A stretch of DNA of 64,000 bases from Megachile rotundata (lineage: Eukaryota > Arthropoda > Insecta > Hymenoptera > Megachilidae). The notes beneath the pieces are model-generated. The model was given only the letters and a program-made list of their open reading frames with translations. It searched no databases and was not told where the DNA came from. The DNA is taken from contig NW_027473533.1 of assembly GCF_050947335.1 (NCBI RefSeq), positions 62,001 through 126,000 on the forward strand. The letters are read 5' to 3'. A program made the translations under genes and the position numbers. Position 1 is the stretch's first letter; the number at the start of each line of letters is the position of its first letter. This document shows, piece after piece, positions 28,725 through 43,000 of this stretch.

Positions 28725-29305
28725 ATTAATATGAGTTAGATTGATAATAGTGAGTGTAATAAGTATAGTAAATGTCGTTCTATCGATCATATAAGCATAA
28801 TATGGCTAATAATATGAGTTAGATTGATAATAATAAGAGTAATAAGTATAGTAATTGTCGTTCTATCGATCATATCTGCATAATATGGTTAATAACATGA
28901 GTTAGATTGATAATAGTGAGTGTAATAAGTATAGTAAATGTCGTTCTATCGATCATATAATCATAATATGGGTAATAATATGAGGTAGATTGATGATAAT
29001 AAGAGTAATAAGTATAGTAAATGTCGTGCTATCGATCATATCTGCATAATATGGTTATTAATATGAGTTAGATTGATAATAGTGAGTGTAATAAGTATAG
29101 TAAATGTCGTTCTATCGATCATATAAGCATAATATGGCTAATAATAAGAGTTAGATTGATAATAATAAGAGTAATGAGTATAGTAATTGTAGTTCTTTCG
29201 ATCATATCTGCATAATATGGTTAATAATATGAGTTAGATTCATAATAATAAGAGTAATAAGTATAGTAATTGTCGTTCTATCGATCATATAAGCATAATA
29301 TGGCT
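28310..29305 (+). repeat. 6-monomer tandem duplication (2 x 498 bp)
   Basis: Copy 1 is 28310-28807 and copy 2 is 28808-29305. TTAATAACATGAG recurs at 498 bp spacing (AACAT at 28396 and 28894), as does GGTTATTAATATGAG (28555 and 29053). A further GGTTATTAATATGAG at 28721, two monomers after the first, marks the joint where copy 1 runs into copy 2. It is the smallest clear higher-order unit in the window. It straddles the end of B2 and the start of C. Confidence 0.87.
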
Positions 29306-30479
29306 AATAATATGAGTTAGGTTGATAATAATAAGAGTAATAAGTATAGTGATTGTCGTTCTATCGATCAAATTTGCATAATATGGTTAATAATATGAGT
29401 TAGATTGATTACAGTGAGTGTAATAAGTATAGTAATTGTCGTTCTATCGATCATATAAGCATAATATGGCCAATAATATGAGTTAGATTGATAATAATAA
29501 GAGTAATGCGTATAGTAATTGTAGTTCTATCGATCATATCTGCATAATGTGGTTAATAATATGAGTTAGATTCAAAATAATAAGAGTAATAAGTATAGTA
29601 ATTGTCGTTCTATCGATCATATAAGCATAATATGGCTAATAATATGAGTTAGATTGATAATAATAGGAGTAACAAGTATAGTAATTGTCGTTCTATCGAT
29701 CATTTAAGCATAATATGGCTAATAATATGAGTTAGATTGATAGTAATAACAGTAATAAGTATAGTAATTGTCGTTCTATCGATAATATAAGCATAATTTG
29801 GCTAATAATATGAGTTAGATTGATAATAATAGGAGTAACAAGTATAGTAATTGTCGTTCTATCGATCATTTAAGCATAATATGGCTAATAATATGAGTTA
29901 GATTGATAGTAATAACAGTAATAAGTATAGTAATTGTCGTTCTATCGATAATATTAGCATAGTATGGCTAATAATATGAGTTAGATTGATAATACTAAGA
30001 GTAGTGAGTATAGTAATTCTCGTTCTATCGATCATATAAGCATAATATGGCTAATAATATGGGTTAGATTGATAATAATAAGAGTAATGAGTATAGTAAT
30101 TGGCGTTCTATCGATCATATCTGCATAATATGGTTAATAATATGAGTTAGATTGATAACAGTGAGTGTAATAAGTATAGTAATTGTCGTTCTATCGATCA
30201 TATTAGCATAATATGGCTAATAATATGAATTAGATTGATAATAATAAGAGTAATAAGTATAGTATTTGTCGTTCTATCGATCATATAAGCATAATATGGC
30301 TAATAATATGATTTAGATTGATAATAATAAGAGTAATAAGTATAGTAATTGCCGCTCTATCGATCATTTAAGCATAATATGGCTAATAATATGAGTTAGA
30401 TTGATAGCAATAACAGTAATAAGTATAGTAATTGTCGTTCTATCGATAATATAAGCATAATATGGCTAATAATATGAGT
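28725..30479 (+). repeat. C block with private monomer types
   Basis: C carries types rare elsewhere: GTTAGGTTGATAATAATAAG near 29314, ATAGTGATTGTCG near 29347 with GATCAAATTTGCAT after it, GGCCAATAATATG near 29468, GTTAGATTCAAAATAATAAG near 29563, and TAATAGGAGTAACAAG at 29661 and 29827 (a 2-monomer, 166-bp repeat). The same set reappears at 58278-59688 (C'). The 29351 GATTGTCG type matches 59236 at offset 29885, which is 360 monomers plus 5 bases of known insertions. Confidence 0.87.
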
Positions 30480-31466
30480 TAGATTGATAATACTCAGAGT
30501 AGTGAGTATAGTAATTCTCGTTCTATCGATAATATAAGCATAATATGGCTAATAATATGAGTTAGATTGATAATAATAAGAGTAATGAGTATAGTAATTG
30601 TCGTTCTATCGATCATATAAGCATAATATGGCTAATAATATGAGTTAGATTGATAATACTAAGAGTAGTGAGTATAGTAATTGTAGTTCTAGCGATCATT
30701 TAAGCATAATATGGCTAATAATATGAGTTGGATTGATAACAATAAAAGTAATAAGTATAGTAATTGTCGTTCTATCGATAATATAAGCATAATATGGCTA
30801 ATAATATGAGTTAGATTGATAATACTAAGAGTAGTGAGTATAGTAATTCTCGTTCTATCGATCATAGAAGCATAATTTGGCTAATAATATGAGTTAGATT
30901 GATAATAATGAGAGTAATAAGTATAGTAATTGTCGTACTCTATCGATCATTTATGCATAATATGGCTAATAATATGAGTTAGATTGATAATAATAAGAGT
31001 AGTAAGTATAGTAAATGTCGTACTATCGATCATATCTGCATAATATGGTTAATAATATGAGTTAGATTGATAATAGTAAGAGTAATGTGTATAGTAAATG
31101 TCGTGCTATCGATCATATCTGCATAATATGGTTAATAATATGAGTTAGATTGATAATAGTAAGAGTAATGTGTATAGTAAATGTCGTGCTATCGATCATA
31201 CCTGCACAATATGGTTAATAATATGAGTTAGATTGATAACAGTGAGTGTAATAAGTATAGTAATTGTTGTTCTATCGATCATATTAGCATAATATGGTTA
31301 ATAATATGAATTAGATTGATAATAATAAGAGTAATAAGTATAGTACTTGTCGTTCTATCGATCATATAAGCATAATATGGCAAATAATATGAGTTAGATT
31401 TATAATAATAAGAGTAATAAGTATAGTAATTGTCGTTCTATCGATAATATAAGCATGATATGGCTA
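30480..31466 (+). repeat. Displaced A-family fragment inside D
   Basis: Bases 30480-31466 match 594-1580 of A1 at a constant offset of 29886 bp. The types are in the same order: ATACTCAGAG, GATAACAATAAAAG, CATAGAAGCATAATTTGG, AATGAGAGTAATAAG with the +2 insertion (30937-30938), ATACCTGCAC, AACAGTGAGTG and GGCAAATAATATG. The monomers on both sides belong to other families. It is the only copy of this +2 variant outside A1, A2 and A3 that I found, so it marks movement of about 12 monomers by exchange or conversion across some 20 kb. Confidence 0.85.
30937..30938 (+). other. +2 insertion variant in the displaced A fragment
   Basis: Same form, located 20835 bp (251 monomers plus 2) after the A3 copy, within the A-like piece at 30480-31466. 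It shows that piece descends from the A family. Confidence 0.95.
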
Positions 31467-34400
31467 ATAATATGAGTTAGATTGATAATACTAAGAGTAG
31501 TGAGTATAGTAATTCTCGTTCTATCGATCATAGAAGCATAATATGGCTAATAATATGAGTTAGATTGATAATAATAAGAGTAATGAGTATAGTAATTGTA
31601 GTTCTATCGATCATATCTGCATTATATGGTTAATAATATGAGTTAGATTGATAATAATATGAGTAATAAGTATAGTAATTGTCGTTCTATCGATATTATA
31701 AGCATAATATGGCTAATAATAAGAGTTAGATTGAAAATAATAAGAGTAATAAGTATAGTAATTGTCGTTCTATCGATCATTTAAGCATAATATGGCTAAT
31801 AATATGAGTTAGATTGATAATACTAAGAGTAGTGAGTATAGTAATTCTCGTTCTATCGATCATATAAGCATAATATGGCTAATAATATGAGTTAGATTGA
31901 TAATAATAAGATCAACGAGTATAGTAATTGTCGTTCTATCGAACATATAAGCATAATATGGCTAATAATATGAGTTAGATTGATAATACTAAGAGTGGTG
32001 AGTATAGTAATTGGAGTTCTATCGATCATTTAAGCATAATATTGCTAATAATGTGAGTTGGATTGATAATAATAAAAGTAATAAGTATAGTAATTGTCGT
32101 TCTATCGATCATTTAAGCATAATATGGCTAATAATATGAGTTAGATTGATAGTAATAACAGTAATAAGTATAGTAATTGTCGTTCTATCGATAATATAAG
32201 CATAATATGGCTAATAATATGAGTTAGATTGATAATAATAAGAGTAATAAGTATAGTAATTGTCGTCCTACCGATCATTTAAGCATAATATGGCTAATAA
32301 TATGAGTTAGATTGATAATACTAAGAGTAGTGAGTATAGTAATTGTAGTTCTATCGATCATTTAAGCATAATATGGCTAATAATATGAGTTAGATTGATA
32401 ATAATAACAGTAATAAGTATAGTAATTGTCGTTCTATCGATATTATAAGCATAATATGGCTAATAATATGAGTTGGATTGATAATAATAAAAGTAATAAG
32501 TATAGTAATTGTCATTCTATCGATAATATAAGCATAATATGGCTAATAATATGAGTTAGATTGATAATACTAAGAGTAGTGAGTATAGTAATTCTCGTTC
32601 TATCGATCATAGAAGCATAATATGGCTAATAATATGAGTTAGATTGATAATAATAAGAGTAATGAGTATAGTAATTGGCGTTCTATCGATCATATCTGCA
32701 TAATATGGTTAATAATATGAGTTAGATTGATAATAATAAGAGTAATAAGTATAGTAATTGTCGTGCTATCGATCATATCTGCATAATATGGTTAATAATA
32801 TGAGTTAGATTGATAATAGTAAGAGTAATGTGTATAGTAAATGTCGTGCTATCGATCATACCTGCACAATATGGTTAATAATATGAGTTAGATTGATAAC
32901 AGTGAGTGTAATAAGTATAGTAATTGTTGTTCTATCGATCATATTAGCATAATATGGTTAATAATATGAATTAGATTGATAATAATAAGAGTAATAAGTA
33001 TAGTACTTGTCGTTCTATCGATCATATAAGCATAATATGGCAAATAATATGAGTTAGATTTATAATAATAAGAGTAATAAGTATAGTAATTGTCGTTCTA
33101 TCGATAATATAAGCATGATATGGCTAATAATATGAGTTAGATTGATAATACTAAGAGTAGTGAGTATAGTAATTCTCGTTCTATCGATCATAGAAGCATA
33201 ATATGGCTAATAATATGAGTTAGATTGATAATAATAAGAGTAATGAGTATAGTAATTGTCGTTCTATCGATATTATAAGCATAATATGGCTAATAATATG
33301 AGTTGGATTGATAATAATAAAAGTAATAAGTATAGTAATTGTCATTCTATCGATAATATAAGCATAATATGGCTAATAATATGAGTTAGATTGATAATAC
33401 TAAGAGTAGTGAGTATAGTAATTCTCGTTCTATCGATCATAGAAGCATAATATGGCTAATAATATGAGTTAGATTGATAATAATAAGAGTAATGAGTATA
33501 GTAATTGGCGTTCTATCGATCATATCTGCATAATATGGTTAATAATATGAGTTAGATTGATAATAATAAGAGTAATAAGTATAGTAATTGTCGTGCTATC
33601 GATCATATCTGCATAATATGGTTAATAATATGAGTTAGATTGATAATAGTAAGAGTAATGTGTATAGTAAATGTCGTGCTATCGATCATACCTGCACAAT
33701 ATGGTTAATAATATGAGTTAGATTGATAACAGTGAGTGTAATAAGTATAGTAATTGTTGTTCTATCGATCATATTAGCATAATATGGTTAATAATATGAA
33801 TTAGATTGATAATAATAAGAGTAATAAGTATAGTACTTGTCGTTCTATCGATCATATAAGCATAATATGGCAAATAATATGAGTTAGATTTATAATAATA
33901 AGAGTAATAAGTATAGTAATTGTCGTTCTATCGATAATATAAGCATGATATGGCTAATAATATGAGTTAGATTGATAATACTAAGAGTAGTGAGTATAGT
34001 AATTCTCGTTCTATCGATCATAGAAGCATAATATGGCTAATAATATGAGTTAGATTGATAATAATAAGAGTAATGAGTATAGTAATTGTAGTTCTATCGA
34101 TCATATCTGCATTATATGGTTAATAATATGAGTTAGATTGATAATAATATGAGTAATAAGTATAGTAATTGTCGTTCTATCGATATTATAAGCATAATAT
34201 GGCTAATAATAAGAGTTAGATTGAAAATAATAAGAGTAATAAGTATAGTAATTGTCGTTCTATCGATCATTTAAGCATAATATGGCTAATAATATGAGTT
34301 AGATTGATAATACTCAGAGTAGTGAGTATAGTAATTCTCGTTCTATCGATCATATAAGCATAATATGGCTAATAATATGAGTTAGATTGATAATAATAAG

Positions 34401-37026
34401 ATCAACGAGTATAGTAATTGTCGTTCTATCGAACATATAAGCATAATATGGCTAATAATATGAGTTAGATTGATAATACTAAGAGTGGTGAGTATAGTAA
34501 TTGGAGTTCTATCGATCATTTAAGCATAATATGGCTAATAATGTGAGTTGGATTGATAATAATAAAAGTAATAAGTATAGTAATTGTCGTTCTATCGATC
34601 ATTTAAGCATAATATGGCTAATAATATGAGTTAGATTGATAGTAATAACAGTAATAAGTATAGTAATTGTCGTTCTATCGATAATATAAGCATAATATGG
34701 CTAATAATATGAGTTAGATTGATAATAATAAGAGTAATAAGTATAGTAATTGTCGTCCTACCGATCATTTAAGCATAATATGGCTAATAATATGAGTTAG
34801 ATTGATAATACTAAGAGTAGTGAGTATAGTAATTGTAGTTCTATCGATCATTTAAGCATAATATGGCTAATAATATGAGTTAGATTGATAATAATAACAG
34901 TAATAAGTATAGTAATTGTCGTTCTATCGATATTATAAGCATAATATGGCTAATAATATGAGTTGGATTGATAATAATAAAAGTAATAAGTATAGTAATT
35001 GTCATTCTATCGATAATATAAGCATAATATGGCTAATAATATGAGTTAGATTGATAATACTAAGAGTAGTGAGTATAGTAATTCTCGTTCTATCGATCAT
35101 AGAAGCATAATATGGCTAATAATATGAGTTAGATTGATAATAATAAGAGTAATGAGTATAGTAATTGGCGTTCTATCGATCATATCTGCATAATATGGTT
35201 AATAATATGAGTTAGATTGATAATAATAAGAGTAATAAGTATAGTAATTGTCGTGCTATCGATCATATCTGCATAATATGGTTAATAATATGAGTTAGAT
35301 TGATAATAGTAAGAGTAATGTGTATAGTAAATGTCGTGCTATCGATCATACCTGCACAATATGGTTAATAATATGAGTTAGATTGATAACAGTGAGTGTA
35401 ATAAGTATAGTAATTGTTGTTCTATCGATCATATTAGCATAATATGGTTAATAATATGAATTAGATTGATAATAATAAGAGTAATAAGTATAGTACTTGT
35501 CGTTCTATCGATCATATAAGCATAATATGGCAAATAATATGAGTTAGATTTATAATAATAAGAGTAATAAGTATAGTAATTGTCGTTCTATCGATAATAT
35601 AAGCATGATATGGCTAATAATATGAGTTAGATTGATAATACTAAGAGTAGTGAGTATAGTAATTCTCGTTCTATCGATCATAGAAGCATAATATGGCTAA
35701 TAATATGAGTTAGATTGATAATAATAAGAGTAATGAGTATAGTAATTGTAGTTCTATCGATCATATCTGCATTATATGGTTAATAATATGAGTTAGATTG
35801 ATAATAATATGAGTAATAAGTATAGTAATTGTCGTTCTATCGATATTATAAGCATAATATGGCTAATAATAAGAGTTAGATTGAAAATAATAAGAGTAAT
35901 AAGTATAGTAATTGTCGTTCTATCGATCATTTAAGCATAATATGGCTAATAATATGAGTTAGATTAATAATAATAAGAGTAGTAAGTATAGTAAATGTCG
36001 TGCTATCGATCATATCTGCATAATATGGTTAATAATATGAGTTAGATTGATAATAGTAAGAGTAATGTGTATAGTAAATGTCGTGCTATCGATCATACCT
36101 GCACAATATGGTTAATAATATGAGTTAGATTGATAACAGTGAGTGTAATAAGTATAGTAATTGTTGTTCTATCGATCATATTAGCATAATATGGTTAATA
36201 ATATGAATTAGATTGATAATAATAAGAGTAATAAGTATAGTACTTGTCGTTCTATCGATCATATAAGCATAATATGGCAAATAATATGAGTTAGATTTAT
36301 AATAATAAGAGTAATAAGTATAGTAATTGTCGTTCTATCGATAATATAAGCATGATATGGCTAATAATATGAGTTAGATTGATAATACTAAGAGTAGTGA
36401 GTATAGTAATTCTCGTTCTATCGATCATAGAAGCATAATATGGCTAATAATATGAGTTAGATTGATAATAATAAGAGTAATGAGTATAGTAATTGTAGTT
36501 CTATCGATCATATCTGCATTATATGGTTAATAATATGAGTTAGATTGATAATAATATGAGTAATAAGTATAGTAATTGTCGTTCTATCGATATTATAAGC
36601 ATAATATGGCTAATAATAAGAGTTAGATTGAAAATAATAAGAGTAATAAGTATAGTAATTGTCGTTCTATCGATCATTTAAGCATAATATGGCTAATAAT
36701 ATGAGTTAGATTGATAATACTCAGAGTAGTGAGTATAGTAATTCTCGTTCTATCGATCATATAAGCATAATATGGCTAATAATATGAGTTAGATTGATAA
36801 TAATAAGATCAACGAGTATAGTAATTGTCGTTCTATCGAACATATAAGCATAATATGGCTAATAATATGAGTTAGATTGATAATACTAAGAGTGGTGAGT
36901 ATAGTAATTGGAGTTCTATCGATCATTTAAGCATAATATGGCTAATAATGTGAGTTGGATTGATAATAATAAAAGTAATAAGTATAGTAATTGTCGTTCT
37001 ATCGATCATTTAAGCATAATATGGCT
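31467..37026 (+). repeat. D family, 20-monomer (1660 bp) units with 9-10-monomer rearrangements
   Basis: The marker GCATGATATGG lies at 31453, 33113, 33943, 35603 and 36350, with spacings of 20, 10, 20 and 9 monomers. A second marker, GATCAACGAG, lies at 31910, 34400 and 36807 (30 and 29 monomers apart). D is therefore a 20-monomer unit disturbed by a 10-monomer tandem duplication (32462-34121) and by a join at 35948 to an ATTAATAAT-type monomer of the E kind. Other hallmarks are GATTGATAATAATATGAG near 34138 and GTCATTCTATCG near 32512. Confidence 0.87.
32462..34121 (+). repeat. 10-monomer tandem duplication inside D (2 x 830 bp)
   Basis: AGTTGGATTG with following AATAAAAG lies at 32471 and 33301, 830 bp (10 monomers) apart, and GCATGATATGG at 33113 and 33943. 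The order of types is the same in both copies until the last monomer. There copy 1 ends with the GATATTATAAG form and copy 2 with CATATCTGCATTATATGG. The crossover therefore lies within the shared GTTCTATCGAT stretch of that monomer. Confidence 0.85.
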
Positions 37027-40000
37027 AATAATATGAGTTAGATTAATAATAATAAGAGTAGTAAGTATAGTAAATGTCGTGCTATCGATCATATCTGCAT
37101 AATATGGTTAATAATATGAGTTAGATTGATAATAGTAAGAGTAATGTGTATAGTAAATGTCGTGCTATCGATCATATCTGCATAATATGGTTAATAATAT
37201 GAGTTAGATTGATAATAGTAAGAGTAATGTGTATAGTAAATGTCGTGCTATCGATCATATCTGCACAATATGGTTAATAATATGAGTTAGATTGATAACA
37301 GTGAGTGTAATAAGTATAGTAATTGTCGTTCTATCGATCATATTAGCATAATATGGTTAATAATATGAATTAGATTGATAATAATAAGAGTAATAAGTAT
37401 AGTATTTGTCGTTCTATCGATCATATAAGCATAATATGGCTAATAATATGAGTTAGATTTATAATAATAAGAGTAATAAGTATAGTAATTGTCGTTCTAT
37501 CGATAATATAAGCATAATATGGCTAATAATATGAGTTAGATTGATAATACTAAGAGTAGTGAGTATAGTAATTCTCGTTCTATCGATCATAGAAGCATAA
37601 TACGGCTAATAATATGTGTTAGATTGATAATAATAAGAGTAATGGGTATAGTAATTGTAGTTCTATCGATCATATCTGCATTATATGGTTAATAATATGA
37701 GTTAGATTGATAATAATAAGAGTAATAAGTATAGTAATTGTCGTTCTATCGATATTATAAGCATAATATGGCTAATAATAAGAGTTAGATTGATAATAAT
37801 AAGAGTAATAAGTATAGTAATTGTCGTTCTATCGATCATTTAAGCATAATATGGCTAATAATATGAGTTAGATTGATAGTAATAACAGTAATAAGTATAG
37901 TAATTGTCGTTCTACCGATAATATAAGCATAATATGGCTAATAATATGAGTTAGATTGATAATACTAAGAGTAGGGAGTATAGTAATTCTCGTTCTATCG
38001 ATCATAGAAGCATAATATGGCTAATAATATGAGTTAGATTGATAATAATAAGAGTAATGAGTATAGTAATTGGCGTTCTATCGATCATATCTGCATAATA
38101 TGGTTAATAATATGAGTTAGATTGATAATAATAAGAGTAATAAGTATAGTAATTGTAGTTCCATTGCTCATATAAGCATAATATGGCTAATAATATGAGT
38201 TAGATTCATAATAATAAGAGTAATAAGTATAGTAATTGTCGTTCTATCGATCATTTATGCATAATATGGCTAATAATATGAGTTAGATTAATAATAATAA
38301 GAGTAGTAAGTATAGTAAATGTCGTGCTATCGATCATATCTGCATAATATGGTTAATAATATGAGTTAGATTGATAATAGTAAGAGTAATGTGTATAGTA
38401 AATGTCGTGCTATCGATCATATCTGCATAATATGGTTAATAATATGAGTTAGATTGATAATAGTAAGAGTGATGTGTATAGTAAATGTCGTGCTATCGAT
38501 CATATCTGCACAATATGGTTAATAATATGAGTTAGATTGATAACAGTGAGTGTAATAAGTATAGTAATTGTCGTTCTATCGATCATATTAGCATAATATG
38601 GTTAATAATATGAATTAGATTGATAATAATAAGAGTAATAAGTATAGTATTTGTCGTTCTATCGATCATATAAGCATAATATGGCTAATAATATGAGTTA
38701 GATTTATAATAATAAGAGTAATAAGTATAGTAATTGTCGTTCTATCGATAATATAAGCATAATATGGCTAATAATATGAGTTAGATTGATAATACTAAGA
38801 GTAGTGAGTATAGTAATTCTCGTTCTATCGATCATAGAAGCATAATATGGCTAATAATATGTGTTAGATTGATAATAATAAGAGTAATGGGTATAGTAAT
38901 TGTAGTTCTATCGATCATATCTGCATTATATGGTTAATAATATGAGTTAGATTGATAATAATAAGAGTAATAAGTATAGTAATTGTCGTTCTATCGATAT
39001 TATAAGCATAATATGGCTAATAATAAGAGTTAGATTGATAATAATAAGAGTAATAAGTATAGTAATTGTCGTTCTATCGATCATTTAAGCATAATATGGC
39101 TAATAATATGAGTTAGATTGATAGTAATAACAGTAATAAGTATAGTAATTGTCGTTCTACCGATAATATAAGCATAATATGGCTAATAATATGAGTTAGA
39201 TTGATAATACTAAGAGTAGGGAGTATAGTAATTCTCGTTCTATCGATCATAGAAGCATAATATGGCAAATAATATGAGTTACATTGATAATAATAAGAGT
39301 AATGAGTATAGTAATTGGCGTTCTTTCGATCATATCTGCATAGTATGGTTAATAATATGAGTTAGATTGATAATAATAAGAGTAATAAGTATAGTAATTG
39401 TAGTTCCATTGCTCATATAAGCATAATATGGCTAATAATATGAGTTAGATTCATAATAATAAGAGTAATATGTATAGTAATTGTCGTTCTATCGATCATT
39501 TATGCATAATATGGCTAATAATATGAGTTAGATTAATAATAATAAGAGTAGTAAGTATAGTAAATGTCGTGCTATCGATCATATCTGCATAATATGGTTA
39601 TTAATATGAGTTAGATTGATAATAGTAAGAGTAATGTGTATAGTAAATGTCGTGCTATCGATCATATCTGCATAATATGGTTAATAATATGAGTTAGATT
39701 GATAACAGTGAGTGTAATAAGTATAGTAATTGTCGTTCTATCGATCATATTAGCATAATATGGTTAATAATATGAATTAGATTGATAATAATAAGAGTAA
39801 TAAGTATAGTATTTGTCGTTCTATCGATCATATAAGCATAATATGGCTAATAATATGAGTTAGATTTATAATAATAAGAGTAATAAGTATAGTAATTGTC
39901 GTTCTATCGATAATATAAGCATAATATGGCTAATAATATGAGTTAGATTGATAATACTAAGAGTAGTGAGTATAGTAATTCTCGTTCTATCGATCATAGA

Positions 40001-43000
40001 AGCATAATATGGCTAATAATATGTGTTAGATTGATAATAATAAGAGTAATGGGTATAGTAATTGTAGTTCTATCGATCATATCTGCATTATATGGTTAAT
40101 AATATGAGTTAGATTGATAATAATAAGAGTAATAAGTATAGTAATTGTCGTTCTATCGATATTATAAGCATAATATGGCTAATAATAAGAGTTAGATTGA
40201 TAATAATAAGAGTAATAAGTATAGTAGCTGTCGTTCTATCGATCATTTAAGCATAATATGGCTAATAATATGAGTTAGATTGATAGTAATAACAGTAATA
40301 AGTATAGTAATTGTCGTTCTACCGATAATATAAGCATAATATGGCTAATAATATGAGTTAGATTGATAATACTAAGAGTAGGGAGTATAGTAATTCTCGT
40401 TCTATCGATCATAGAAGCATAATATGGCTAATAATATGAGTTAGATTGATAATAATAAGAGTAATGAGTATAGTAATTGGCGTTCTATCGATCATATCTG
40501 CATAATATGGTTAATAATATGAGTTAGATTGATAATAATAAGAGTAATAAGTATAGTAATTGTAGTTCCATTGCTCATATAAGCATAATATGGCTAATAA
40601 TATGAGTTAGATTCATAATAATAAGAGTAATAAGTATAGTAATTGTCGTTCTATCGATCATTTATGCATAATATGGCTAATAATATGAGTTAGATTAATA
40701 ATAATAAGAGTAGTAAGTATAGTAAATGTCGTGCTATCGATCATATCTGCATAATATGGTTAATAATATGAGTTAGATTGATAATAGTAAGAGTAATGTG
40801 TATAGTAAATGTCGTGCTATCGATCATATCTGCATAATATGGTTAATAATATGAGTTAGATTGATAATAGTAAGAGTGATGTGTATAGTAAATGTCGTGC
40901 TATCGATCATATCTGCACAATATGGTTAATAATATGAGTTAGATTGATAACAGTGAGTGTAATAAGTATAGTAATTGTCGTTCTATCGATCATATTAGCA
41001 TAATATGGTTAATAATATGAATTAGATTGATAATAATAAGAGTAATAAGTATAGTATTTGTCGTTCTATCGATCATATAAGCATAATATGGCTAATAGTA
41101 TGAGTTAGATTTATAATAATAAGAGTAATAAGTATAGTAATTGTCGTTCTATCGATAATATAAGCATAATATGGCTAATAATATGAGTTAGATTGATAAT
41201 ACTAAGAGTAGTGAGTATAGTAATTCTCGTTCTATCGATCATAGAAGCATAATATGGCTAATAATATGTGTTAGATTGATAATAATAAGAGTAATGGGTA
41301 TAGTAATTGTAGTTCTATCGATCATATCTGCATTATATGGTTAATAATATGAGTTAGATTGATAATAATAAGAGTAATAAGTATAGTAATTGTCGTTCTA
41401 TCGATATTATAAGCATAATATGGCTAATAATAAGAGTTAGATTGATAATAATAAGAGTAATAAGTATAGTAATTGTCGTTCTATCGATCATTTAAGCATA
41501 ATATGGCTAATAATATGAGTTAGATTGATAGTAATAACAGTAATAAGTATAGTAATTGTCGTTCTACCGATAATATAAGCATAATATGGCTAATAATATG
41601 AGTTAGATTGATAATACTAAGAGTAGGGAGTATAGTAATTCTCGTTCTATCGATCATAGAAGCATAATATGGCAAATAATATGAGTTACATTGATAATAA
41701 TAAGAGTAATGAGTATAGTAATTGGCGTTCTTTCGATCATATCTGCATAGTATGGTTAATAATATGAGTTAGATTGATAATAATAAGAGTAATAAGTATA
41801 GTAATTGTAGTTCCATTGCTCATATAAGCATAATATGGCTAATAATATGAGTTAGATTCATAATAATAAGAGTAATATGTATAGTAATTGTCGTTCTATC
41901 GATCATTTATGCATAATATGGCTAATAATATGAGTTAGATTAATAATAATAAGAGTAGTAAGTATAGTAAATGTCGTGCTATCGATCATATCTGCATAAT
42001 ATGGTTATTAATATGAGTTAGATTGATAATAGTAAGAGTAATGTGTATAGTAAATGTCGTGCTATCGATCATATCTGCATAATATGGTTAATAATATGAG
42101 TTAGATTGATAACAGTGAGTGTAATAAGTATAGTAATTGTCGTTCTATCGATCATATTAGCATAATATGGTTAATAATATGAATTAGATTGATAATAATA
42201 AGAGTAATAAGTATAGTATTTGTCGTTCTATCGATCATATAAGCATAATATGGCTAATAATATGAGTTAGATTTATAATAATAAGAGTAATAAGTATAGT
42301 AATTGTCGTTCTATCGATAATATAAGCATAATATGGCTAATAATATGAGTTAGATTGATAATACTAAGAGTAGTGAGTATAGTAATTCTCGTTCTATCGA
42401 TCATAGAAGCATAATATGGCTAATAATATGTGTTAGATTGATAATAATAAGAGTAATGGGTATAGTAATTGTAGTTCTATCGATCATATCTGCATTATAT
42501 GGTTAATAATATGAGTTAGATTGATAATAATAAGAGTAATAAGTATAGTAATTGTCGTTCTATCGATATTATAAGCATAATATGGCTAATAATAAGAGTT
42601 AGATTGATAATAATAAGAGTAATAAGTATAGTAGCTGTCGTTCTATCGATCATTTAAGCATAATATGGCTAATAATATGAGTTAGATTGATAGTAATAAC
42701 AGTAATAAGTATAGTAATTGTCGTTCTACCGATAATATAAGCATAATATGGCTAATAATATGAGTTAGATTGATAATACTAAGAGTAGGGAGTATAGTAA
42801 TTCTCGTTCTATCGATCATAGAAGCATAATATGGCTAATAATATGAGTTAGATTGATAATAATAAGAGTAATGAGTATAGTAATTGGCGTTCTATCGATC
42901 ATATCTGCATAATATGGTTAATAATATGAGTTAGATTGATAATAATAAGAGTAATAAGTATAGTAATTGTAGTTCCATTGCTCATATAAGCATAATATGG

